From contig VWYX01000080.1 of assembly GCA_013396525.1 (NCBI GenBank), forward strand, positions 611,893 through 675,892: a DNA stretch of 64,000 nucleotides, read 5' to 3'. The notes beneath the pieces are model-generated. The model saw only the letters and a program-made list of their open reading frames with translations. It ran no database searches and was not told where the DNA came from. The translations under genes were made by a program, and so were the position numbers. Shown here piece after piece: positions 23,529 through 35,500 of the stretch (position 1 is its first letter; the number at the start of each line of letters is the position of its first letter). The DNA comes from Chaetorhynchus papuensis (Eukaryota; Chordata; Aves; Passeriformes; Rhipiduridae).

Positions 23529-26500
23529 GTGAGTCCGGAGGGGGCTGCGCACGGCCCCGCGCCCCCTTGCCTCGCCGCTGTCTCGGAGAGATGGTTGCGG
23601 TCACTGTAATTCGCCCTCTTCTCCCGCCCCCCAAAGTGCTGCTTCTTTCAGGCTGCATGAGTCTCATTCTGGCTTCCCGTCTCTTTTTTCTTTTGCAGTC
23701 GTGGAGGTGACTGAAGGCAACACGACTACAGTAAGTCCCTGCACCCCTTTTCCTTGGTAGCTGCCTTTGACATTGCTTCTCCTTCCTTCAGCCGTGTGTG
23801 TCCGTGCCCTACCCCACAACAAGTAAAGGAAAAATAGGGACATACTTCTACTTGAAAGACCTCTCGGGGTGTGAAGGCAGAGCCAAGGCAGGAGTTTGTT
23901 GCCAGTGCAGTGGAGGGTTTGGCTGCCGAAGGACAGGATGATCACCCTGTGCCTCCATTCAGAGCCGCTTATGAGCACCAAACCCCTCGCCGCACCCCCG
24001 GTAAAGCCGGAATCCTTGCCCAGAGGCATTCAGCATCCAAAACACTAGAGGCCTTTCTTCAGACGGCTTCGTTTCCTAAACTGGTGACATTTGGCTTCGT
24101 CTTGAGTGTGGACAGGCACGAGGGAGGTTTGCCAGTGGCTTTGTCACTTCATCCTGCACTGGCAGTGCGATGTGGCACTGCAGGACGTGTCCGTACCGCC
24201 TGCATGCCACTCACATCGCTTGCATTTGATCTGTGTTGGGTTTGTTAACCACAGTCTGTGCCGTGCTGACTTCAGGTGGTACAAAGCTTGCATCTTATAA
24301 CACACATGGAAAAAAAAAAAAAAATTAAGTGGAAAGGGTGTTTTCAAAGGAAGATCTTAAATACTAAAGGAAAACAGCTCCTGAAAATAAAATGGAAGTT
24401 CTAAAGTAACTGATAAGGAAGAGCATCTTCTCAGCTACAGTTTAAGACAGGAAGGAAAAGATTAAAGCAGTAGAATTAGAATTTTGCCTAGTTAGCACCA
24501 TCTAATCTGATGTACTTTTATCAAGTGAATTGTCATTTTTTAGAAGCAGCACTGAAATTGCTGAAGGCGAAAGGAGATTGCATTATTCTACTCACATTGC
24601 ACATGGCAGTAGCTATATATGCCTTGGCTGAAGAGCGGTAACACAGATATTTTGAAATATATAAGTAAGATGAGGAGAGTGGAGGAGGAATTTGGGAGTA
24701 GATAGAAGACAGTGCAACTAAATGTTAATCTATATATGCGTAAATAATAAGAAGGGGATGGACTTTTTTTTGCTTGCTAATGAAACAGAAAAAACTTGCT
24801 TGTTCATGCCTTTAAAAGTCTCAGTATTTTTGTTAGAAATATATTTTGTTGGAAGTTTGTTGTATTTGTGTTAGTGGACATTGACACATCTGAAACCTGC
24901 ATGGAGCAGATTACTTACTCTGTTTTATATATCTAAAATATATGGCAGTTAGCAAGATGTCATAAGACTGACAACAAAAAATAAGTTTAATATGTGGCAG
25001 TAGGTATGATGGAAAGTATCTGTTTCTTGCCTTCAAGTGCCAAACTACTAATCTTTGCCCAGAAACCTGAAGAGAAAAGCTTGCAAGTGTGACCTGAAGT
25101 TGTTTTAACCAAAATGAGAGGGGAGTGTGCACACCAACAAAACACACTCGATGGATTGCTGTATTTTGCACTGAACTGGTTTCAAAGGGGATGTAAATTA
25201 TAACCTCAAATGTCCAAAACATTAATTGATGCATGAAGTGAAAAAAAGTAAGCATTACATTAGCAGAGCCCTTTATGAAAATAACTCTTCCTGGAGATCT
25301 GGATATATTTGCTGTGTAATATCCTAGCATCAGTCTGGAATCCACAGTGCCCCTTGATGAGGAAAATGTTGTCAGAAATGGTGTAAATTGACAAAACAAA
25401 GGCTTCATATGTTTCTGAGTGTATCCACAGGTCACTCCATTTATCCTGCCAATTCTACATCAGTCTTCCCTGAATCCATCTTTCTCTGCTCGTCTTTTTG
25501 TGTCCTCATTTTTAATCAGTATTAAAGGAAGCGTTTGATGTGAACCAGATGAATAAATCCCAGAGAAATACAGATTTCATGAGCATACTGAGAGGGTACA
25601 GCCCCTACACTCCCTCACAGTTGTTTAAGAGAAAAACAGCAACTGAGTGGATTAACTTTATAGAAGTGCTCAGCAGTTCGGGAATAATTGCCAAAACCTG
25701 TGCTCTGCAATTTCTCTCAAGAAAAATTGATGCTGATGTAGCATTCTGAATCTTTGTTCATTTCCAGGATGGAATTACAGTCATAGTACAGTCTGAAGCC
25801 AGACTGGCAAGAATGCAGACTAGATACACCAGCTTCCTTGAAAATAACTTTACTGATTAATAGAAAATTAGATACTGGCCTATGTTTTGTATTCATAGTT
25901 AAGTATTTGTTTTCGTAAAACTGGCTGTTGTACTTGTGGGGAGAGGAATCTTACTTCAAAATTGACAATTCTGTCTGTTTGAGGTACCGAGATGCTTGAA
26001 CTACAAGTAACTTACCTGTTTCCATTTTATCATAAAAAAGGCAGACATCTGGGGTATGAAAGGTTTTCAGGCACAGAACCTGATGGTTTCTTAAAAGTAA
26101 CCTTGCATTCCACCCAGAGTTTTTTTTCAAACTCTCTGGTGCTTGCGCTCTTTGAGGCTGACAGTTGGTGTTCAGAATCTGGTTGTAATCCTAATTTGAC
26201 CAGAGGAAACTCCAAAATACCTTGGAGAAAAAATGGCTTAGTTTTAGTGTCTCTTCTGTTCATTTGGGTGCAATTTGAGATAGCTCTTGCTTCTATTAGT
26301 AAGTCCTCAAAAAACCAGACAAGTGCACATGTAGATGGACTTTGTATCTCTAATACATCTACATTTAGGAAACAAATTTGTGAAATTTTTCCTTTGTACA
26401 CCTCCTACATCTCTTTGCATGCTTCTTGTGAGAAAACTTGAGTATTAGATGCCACTACTTTATAGTGATGTAGAAAAGATCATTTTATAATCTCATAAAA

Positions 26501-29500
26501 GAATTGTTCAGAGAATTAAACTGGATAAAATACTGGTATTATAAAAGAAATTTAGAAGCCCCACAGACATTTCCTAACGATCCTTTCTTAAATTTTAAAT
26601 TTTGCTCAGAGTTTTCCCTGCTTGTAATTTATAATCCAGCAAGACCCTGCATGTTTTCAACTCTAACATGCATCTGCTATTCTGTGACATTCTCATATTC
26701 CCAGAAAAAAAGTTACTTTAAAGCTTTTGGCTAAAGGGCCTCTACAGTTTCAAGGCATGGTGGTTCAAAAGACTACTGCAATAAATGGAATTCAGGCGAA
26801 TATGAGAACTTCACACTGACTGTGAGCTAGTCTACATTTAGTAAAACATACACAAGAATTTGCCATAGGGTTTTCTGTGCCCTTTGAATTTGTCCTTCTC
26901 CCCACAGTCTGTGGCATAGACATACCAAAGGGCTCGTTATATCTATGTAAAAGTGACTTGAATAATGCAGATACTGTTCCACTTACATCCACACAGAGCT
27001 GGTCAACATGTTGTGGACTTGATGAAAAATATTCCTCGAGTCCCAGGTGCAGGTAGAGCTGTAAGCCATGCCTGATCATTACATCCTTTGAATTGTTTCC
27101 TAGATTGAAGGGAGAATTATAGAGGATGCTGAAGCACCACCTCCTCCAAACCCCTCTGGCCAGTGTCCCATCTGTCGCTGGAACCTGAAGCACAAGTACG
27201 ATTATGTGGTAAGTTTAATGAAGGGGTTCCCCCATCCTCATCGCTAGACACGTATTGCTCTCAGATCTACGCACCCCACAGCCTGCCCCTCTCGTCTTCT
27301 GCTGGGTGTAGTAAAGATACTTAACTCCAGCTCTGCTTCTCTTGGGTGCAGCAAGAGCCTCCTACACAGGAGTTGTTTGCCTTGGCTGATGGTGTTCCTA
27401 GGAAAAAGGATGAGCTTGTATCAAGTAGGAGATTTGGAATTACTCACATGGCCATCTGATCTGAAAAGGCCATGTATCTCTTCTGTGCCCAGCTGCCTTT
27501 CACCATGCCACTTCCTAGAGAATCAAACTGGAATGCAGCATTTAGTCAGTGGATACAGACCTAGCTCCTGAGAGGCCAGAAGACTTGACTAGCTCAATTC
27601 TATGACTTCGAGCACTATGATTTCTCATTGGTCATTGTCAATTAAGATAAAAACTGTTTCATATAGCTTTTAAAACTCTTGATGAGTATGAAGGAGAGCA
27701 TACATTTTTACTTACCTTGCAACAGAAAAAAACAGGTTTTATTCAAGCATTTTGCAGGAAATGGTAATGAGAAGTTTATTAACTTAATGAGGGGGTAACT
27801 AACACTAAACCTGGAATATGGGAAGGAAATCCTGTAGTGCTTTAAGACAAAAGCACAACAGTCACGAACAGTTTAGAATAAGAAGCGTGATATAGCAGAT
27901 GCAGAATGTAAATTTACAAGAGGTCATTCACACACAGAGTTTACAAAAGGACTAAGTCCCCCCCCTTGCAAGCTCAAAACCCAGCAGTGGAATTGGAAAA
28001 GAAGAAAATCAGACAGGAACATGCTGTTACTAAGATAAGGCAACGGAAAACTCAGAATAAGCTAATGTCAATAGGATTAGAGAGGGAGATACAAATACAT
28101 TGGAGAAAAAGAAACGTTTGTGAGAAAGTCCATTAATGAGAGGAGAAGGGGACTGAAAGCCACATTGATTGCAAAATGACGGAGCTCCTTGCGTGTAGTC
28201 CTAGTGCACACACGCAGAAGAAAAATTATGTTTTAATACCTGTGTAGTGATGGCAATCTTGCAAACATAAAACAAGAAGAAAAAGCAGATACAGAAATAA
28301 CTTAAGCATTGAATTAAGTACAGACCAGCAGGCCTGGATTGCATGTTGCCTCAAGGTCTTGAAGGAATTAGCTAACAGATACATTACTTCACTCATTTTT
28401 TTAAATCCTAGGGAAAAAAAATCCTAGGGAATCCCCAAATAGTTTGAAAACAGCAAGGGAAATATTAAGTAGATGAGAGAGGAAGTAGAATGATGCTGAT
28501 GATTAACAATTGGTAAATAAAATGTTGCAAATTCCAAGTAAAAGGGTGTCAGCTAGGAGTAAAAGCAAATAATCTGTTGGATAGGACTAATTAAAACTCA
28601 CGAAGAATACGAGTACAGCACTAGTACCAGACAAAATACTTGCAGTTACTCCAGACAGGTGAAACCACAGATGTGAGGTGTAAATGAAATATGTTTAGTG
28701 TCTTTCAAAGCCTGTGTTGCAGAAATTGAGGCATTTAGAATCTGGTGTTGTCAGTGATTCTTACTCAGGCTAGGTGCACTATTAAACAGTGAAATAAATT
28801 GGGAGAAGGGGAGTGTTTAGTGTTTTCTGGCCTGGTTTCTCAACACCATGGGAAACCTGGAAATACAATGAATTTGCAGATTTTAACAAATTAGGTGAAA
28901 TGACAAATACCATTAAGGTTTGTAAAGTACTACAAAACTGGATTGTGTCTGTTTTGTGTTGCCCATGTTCGAACAGAGGGATTCCTTGCAATTCTTCTTC
29001 ATGGTTGATGAATTGTGTTGTGATCAAAACCAACAAGTTACTTAATCTGGAAAATACTCTTTTAAGGTTCATATCGTTTTATGTGACTTTTAAATGCAAG
29101 AAGTAAACAGCATCATTAAACTGGGTAATTCTAGAGATTTACAGAATGCATTCCATGAGTCACACATTTACAACCCTAGAGAAACTCTAAACTGATGTTC
29201 AGGAATGAAGTGAGCTATGGCAGTGGATCACATCTTGGGAATTCATACACAGGCTTACATAGACTGAGTTTCTACTGCTGTGTGTGGTAGAAGACTCCCA
29301 TTGAGTATTTGGAGAGATAATAATGCCATCAAGAACCAAAGAAGTTTTAGACAATGTAATTCTGTAGAGTCCAAGTTCTAGGATTAGAAGTTGGTTACAA
29401 CAGACACTGTGAAACATGAGTTTTACGTGTGTTTGTAGAGTGAACTAAGTTACGAGTTTTTTTCCACACTTCACTTTTGATTCTTAGATCCTGATTTCTA

Positions 29501-32500
29501 CTGTGCAGTAAGGAGGCAAGAGAAAACTAAATGTGAAGAGAGATTCTGCAGCCAGTCTTGAGAATCATTGCTAAGACCATTTCTAAGAAATTGTGGTGCT
29601 GAGAGACAATCTAGGAACGTGTTCATCTCAGCTGTCACATGGATTTTGAATGCATGTGCATCTATTGTATATATATCCAGTATTCCTTCTGGACAAAATG
29701 CTAAAAAGAGCAGCGTGAACTGTTACTTTGGAATTGTAGGTTTCTTACCTCGTATTTAGAAGCATCCCTCTGTGGGGCTGATGAGAACTAGGAGAAATTT
29801 GAGTTCTGGAGAAGACCACTTCTCTGCTTATGTAAGTCCCTTATGTTTTTGAATGCTTTGTACCAGTCACAGATTTTCTGGATTTTACATGTTAAGGTGA
29901 ATAAAAATCTCCCTTTTCTGCACTAAAGCACTCTCTGATATTCTATTCTTTGCTGCAGCCGTGATGAGCAGCAGAGTCTTGAGATGCTTAAGTACTAAAG
30001 TGCAGGCATTTAACTCCGTGAGCAATTAAACAGTGGGACAGTTTTCTCACTGGTGGTAAATTGTCCTAAATGTCTGTAAATTGATAGTAGCTATTTTTGT
30101 TAAAGATACAGCCCGGTTCATATAGCATAACCTATAAGCTGTGCTTGGTAAGAGATTGGAATAGATGGTGGTTCCTTTGAGATTGATAAGCTGAGATCAG
30201 TCGGTTGCACAGAAGGGAAAGTGTGAGTTTTTTTGCTTGGGGCGCTTGTAATTGGACTGAATGAGGCACTATGAAAAGGGAAGTGTTGAATTAGCCCCTG
30301 AGGGAGTTGAGTAATATGACCTCACAGGACTTTCCCTTTGTCATGTGCAACTAGCACAGTCTAAAGTAGTGGCATAATGAGTTACTCTGGCTGTCAGAGA
30401 ACTGGGGGACCAGTGTCTCCAAAGTCATTAATCAACTGAACAGGCATTGTGAGCACTAGCAGGTCATGATTCCAACCTGCCTCAGCTGTGGTATAGAGGG
30501 CTGCAGTTGTCTTTGCCAGTTCAATCCTGATCCTGTGCTGTGGCTCAGGAAACCAGAGTTTAAGAAATAAATTCCCACAGTTTGTGGTCTGTGTGTGTCT
30601 GTGTACCGTGAAACTGAGATCTCCGTTGATTTTTTTGCATATCCATTGGTGATAAAAAAATTTTTTTGGTCATTGTAAAGATGCAACTGGATTGAAACCT
30701 GCAATTCTGTTACAAAATGCGTGGAGAATGGTGTACATTCCAGGAGTAAGGGAGAAAGGAAGAACTAGACTCTTGTATAGCTGGAAATAATGACTGGCAG
30801 ACTTGTCTGATATAGCCCAGTAGTAATTTGGCTGCACAGATAGAACTGTTCTTGCAGTAAATCGAAGTTTTGATGAATCATGTGTCAGTCAAGGATCCTG
30901 CTTTTCAAAGTGTCTGCAGACATTAAAATGCAGGTGCCTCTGCATTTTGGTTACCATCTATTCGCAAGAATGTGTGGTATACAGTGCTCGGTTTAGCAAG
31001 TTTGTCCAGCCCTTTTAGAAGCAAAGGCTAAACTTGTTTTTCGTTTCCCCCCTTATCCACTTCAAACATCATTAGTTTGAGTAGGCAGTAAATATGTCAT
31101 CTTGCTTTGGCAACAATTAGGGGAAACCGAACTGCAAACTTTGCCTATTAGCCCTAGATTAATTCAGTCCAAGTTGTTTTCATCAAATGCTGCAGATTAC
31201 AGGGGTGGGAATCTGGGTCCAGCCTCATGGGAGCTGTCCAGTGATTAACGCAAATCCGTGGTTACAGACTTGGCTGTCCACTAGCACAAAATGTGAATTT
31301 CATGGAACATGACGGCACCATGAGCACTTGCCAGACATATTTTTTAATTTGACCGCTCCATGTACTTGTTCACTTCCCTCCACAGCTGCCCCATAAAGTT
31401 GGCTGTACCTGTCTGCTTTCTCCCAGTGGTAAGATACATCTGTGTGAGTTCTCTGGGAGAGGCACCTGGCCTATTAACTGTGGGGAATCTTCAGAAATGG
31501 ACAAACCTTTGGTCAAGTGTGCAGCATTTTAAGCCAAGCAGCGTGAGTGTAATTTGGAGCTGTAGCAGCTGGAACATGATGATTTCAGTCAAGAAATGAC
31601 TGCCACACCAGGGTGTTGGTCAGTTGGTGACACTGTTGGTCAGAAATGATAACAGAGAACAGATTTTCTTGATTTTTTTTCCCCACAGGGAGAAAAAAAA
31701 AATATTGTCTCCATTTGCTTCCCACCACCCGCCTTTACATGGAAACAGTTGATAACAAGCTTGTGACTCTATGAGGTGTGGTGGTAATATGAGAAATCAC
31801 TTGGACCACACACACACCCTTCACAAGAGTGTGTGGCCTACTTAGGCTTTCATGGCTGCAAAGACTGAAACTGCCTCAAACTTGCCATCAGCTCTGTTTT
31901 ATCTTTTCTCCACAGAGTAATGCAGCAGGCAACTAGCAAAGTCTTGGAAGTTTTTCTCTTTCTAGGCACTTGGATCTGAACAACCCTTTTTCACTTAGGG
32001 AAGTGGTATGTGCTAAATGGCAAACTGAGCTGTTGGCGATTTGAAGATCCAGACAGCTAAAGAAGAGGAAAAAGGGGGATGGAGTCTTGCGCTGGTTTCC
32101 TGAATCCCATCCAGTGTATTTCAGGAGCGGTCAGAAGTCAGTGCCCTTGGACTGTCTGGCTGGCCTCCATCCAGTTTCTACCAGTGCAGCTGGCACCATC
32201 TGGTCCTCTGGTTACTGTTCTCCTTGGCAGGGCCATGTTTTAGCTGGGCTGAGGGACACTCAGCTTCCCTTTTAACCATCAATGGCCTCTCAGGAGCGTG
32301 CTGCTAGTTGCTCAGCTGGGCTTTTCTTGTTCTTTGGATACAGCATCGCTCTGTAGGGTGCCTGATAAATCATTTTGTGTCAGTGGGACATTAAAGTCAG
32401 TGTCTAAATGTCAGTGGGCCTACATGCTGTGCCATCTAAAAATCAGTCTGAATATGTTCACTGTAGACAGGTGGATGTAGAAAGAAAGCCAGATATGGGA

Positions 32501-35500
32501 AGAGGAAAATGGTGTGTCATGATGATATTAGTGAGGGTGGTATTGTTTGGGTGTGGGAGTGGGGGATGGGAAGGACAAAAACAAACCACAAAACCCCAAA
32601 CAAATAAAAACCCTCAAACCCTCAAGTGTGTTGTCTGTAACCAACACTTTGTCCCAGGTGACTGGAATCCTTTTTTAAAAAGGATAGAAAGGAAGACCCT
32701 GAGAACTACTGACCTATCAGCCTTACCTCTGTGCCTAGGAAGATCACAGAACATCCTCCTGTAAGCTATGCTAAGGCACATGGATGACAGACAGATGATT
32801 CGAGACAACCAACAAGGCTTCACCAAGGGAAGGTCCTGCCTGACCAGCCTGGTGGCCTTCTGTGCTGGAGTGACTCCATCAGTGGACAAGGGGAGGGCTT
32901 CAGATGTCATTTATCTGGACTTCTGTAAAGCCTCTGACATGGTCCCCACAATATCTTTCTCTCTAAACTGGGGAGAGATAGCACTCTCTCAATGGCTGGA
33001 CTGTTAGATGGATAAGGAGTTGGCTGGATAGTCACATCCAGAGGGTATTGGTCAACTGCTCAGAGTCTGCTAGACATCCGTGACAAGTGGGGTACCTCAG
33101 GGGTCCTTACTGGGAGCCATTCTATTTAGTACCTTCGTTAATGACATAGACAAAGGGATGGAGTGCACCTTCATCAAGTTTGCAGATGACACACCTGAGG
33201 GGCGGGATGCCATCCAGAGGAACCTGAACAAGTTCAAGAAGTGTGTCCATGGGAATTTCATGCAATTTAACAAGACCATGTGCAAGGTGCTGCACCTGGT
33301 TCAGCACAGCCCCTGGTATCAAGACAGGCTGGGGATGAACAGATGACGAGCAGCCCTGGAAAGAAGGACTTGAGGGTGCTGGGGGGATGAGGCTGGATGT
33401 AAGCCAGCAATGTGCACTCCCAGCCCAGAAACCCAATTGTATCCTGAGCTGCATCAAACAGAGGGTGGCCAGCAGGGCAAGGGAGGGGATGAACTCGATC
33501 ATCTTTAAGGTCCCTTCCAACCCAAACCATGCTATGATTCTATGACAGCATCTGTCAGAATCCATCATTACCAGAAGGGCATCCTAAATTCCAGCAGCCC
33601 CCTTGACAACTGAACTGGTCTTGTGCAATGGGGGTGGGTGAATGATTCCTAGTTAGATAGCTTTCTGAGTACTCATTTTATGTTCATCCATGATTATTTG
33701 CTTTTGCAAGGGCAGTAAGTGAAGGTAGGAATGTTCCAGGGAGCTCTTTGTAAAAGAGCGAAGATAGGGGGTAGGAGCAGGTCTGTGAATCTGTGAACAG
33801 GCAGTCAGGGTCACCCAACATGAAAAGCAACAAGTGCTCTTTGTTCTTGCCTGTTGCTCTGGCCGGGGCGTGCAAAGTTCTGCCATGCCTCGTTTGAACT
33901 CGCTCTGTCCAGGTGCTCACTGGCAGGTCCCCTCAGCCTGCAGGCAGCCTCTGCGTGGTCCTGCTGCCTCAACTAGGGACATACCTACAAGAGCCACGGA
34001 GAAATAAACTCTTAGCCAGCAACAAGTCTGTCAACAGAAGGGATAAAAACAAGCACAAAGTCTCCAGAGGCCCTTTGGGCCAACTTACATTGATGTCAGG
34101 ATGTCAAGGATGCCTGCCTATCTTGGCCTAAGGGGTATCTTTGCACTGGTGCTGTGTGTGGAAATACAAAGCATGGATCTGAATCCTGGGCTGTTGTACT
34201 GTGTACAGTTAATGGGACACTTGTGCAACAGCTGTTGCTGCTGTGTTTAAAAATTTGTCATTCCAGCCCTGTGATACTATCTGATCCTAGAGATCCCTTT
34301 AATTTTATGATTAAGAGGGCTGCTTTACATTTCTAGAGCTTTTAATTGTAAAGGTCAATAGTGTAGTCTAAATGGTTCTTGAATCACAGACGAACCCTCA
34401 TGCTTCAAGTGCTCCTTCCATCCACCATGACTGTCACAGCCCCACCTAATGCACACACAGTTGAAGGAGTGAGTGCAGCAATTTATCCTATTAGTCCTTA
34501 CTCATCAGCACACTCTTTTCTTACATAAAACTTCCTCATGCAAGATCTTGGACCATTTCCCTGCTCTCCACCCCTCCAGAGAGACATGAGGGAAGCTCCA
34601 CCATGGGAAACTGGATAAAAGTTTCAGGAGTAGATAGCAGAGAACAGTCCTGCTCTGAGGGAACAAGGACGGGGTCAGAGGTGATCTGACATATCTGTGA
34701 ACTTTAGGACAGCAGCTGTGATGGCATTTCAAGTTGTATAAACAATATCCCATCTGTAGGTCTTGTGTAACTCTGCCTGAGTACCTAGGACACATTATCT
34801 TAGCAAGAATCTTGGAGCAAGCAGTGAAACAGTGAAGGAGCAGGGATTGCAGCTGACATCATATGTTTACACTAGTGAAGTCAGGGGAAGACTCAAACCA
34901 TCTGAGTGACCTTATTGAGCTAAACTGGCAGGCAGTGACAGCAAGCAAAAGCCACTTGTTGTCAAGCTGCAGACAAAGTGCGTAGGAAGGAATCATTGTT
35001 TTGTTTTACGTTGTTTGGAGTTCTGTACACAACATGAGGCTCAGCCCAACACCTGCAGTCACAGCAGTTAAGGTAGGTGGGGCACTGAGGGTTTTGCCCT
35101 TCTCTCTTCCTCAGGATGTCTTGCTGCTGAGTCAGTTTATCCGTTCAGATGGAGGGATGCTGCCACGAAGGATCACAGGCCTCTGCTTGGAGGAGCACAA
35201 GAAGGTTGCTGTCTGTGTGCAGATGGCTCACCGTGCAGGTACATTGCTCTGCCAGAGACAGCCCTGACTGTGGGTTACCTGTTGAACCCCTTGAGGGGGG
35301 TCTCCTGCCCAATTGGTATAGCTCAGTGAGATGTCATTGTCTACTCACCCAGCAAACTCGTTACGGTCCAAGTGCTGGGACAGGGTGATGGAACAGAGAC
35401 TACTTGTTCTGCTTTGTCTGTGTCCTGACTCCTGCCTTGACAGCAGACATTTATCCCTGTAGATGAGACTAGCGTTGCAGAAAGATCTGGGAAGTGGTTC

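Larger units (their letters stand above)
23260..23600 (+). promoter_or_regulatory. MRPS18A: CpG-island promoter of MRPS18A
   Basis: GC content and CpG density rise sharply here against an A/T-leaning background. The island covers the presumed 5'UTR, exon 1 and the start of intron 1. An AAGATGGCGGC word at 23,426-23,436 overlaps the start codon and matches the YY1 consensus, common at the 5' ends of ribosomal and mitochondrial genes. GGCGGAAGCGG near 23,391 has an ETS/GABP-type GGAA core, and GTGACGG near 23,403 is a CRE-like half site. No TATA box is apparent. The transcription start cannot be fixed from the sequence. Confidence 0.8.
27209..35114 (+). other. MRPS18A intron 3 (7,906 bp)
   Basis: The intron contains a CR1 fragment (32,640-33,546) and a possible conserved noncoding block (31,035-31,345), both listed separately. 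The rest is A/T-leaning DNA without a recognisable gene. A pyrimidine-rich TCTCTCTTCCTCAG acceptor precedes exon 4. Confidence 0.75.

Noticed and set aside
23137..23667. 176-codon and 149-codon antisense frames across the CpG island
   Set aside because: Arg/Pro/Gly-rich frames arise from GC-rich DNA lacking stops; they are antisense to MRPS18A exon 1 and have no resemblance to known proteins.
24911..25435. 174-codon antisense frame in MRPS18A intron 2
   Set aside because: There is no recognised domain, and chance frames of this size are expected in 64 kb.
33122..33568. 148-codon - strand frame in MRPS18A intron 3
   Set aside because: It is the antisense shadow of the CR1 reverse-transcriptase fragment.
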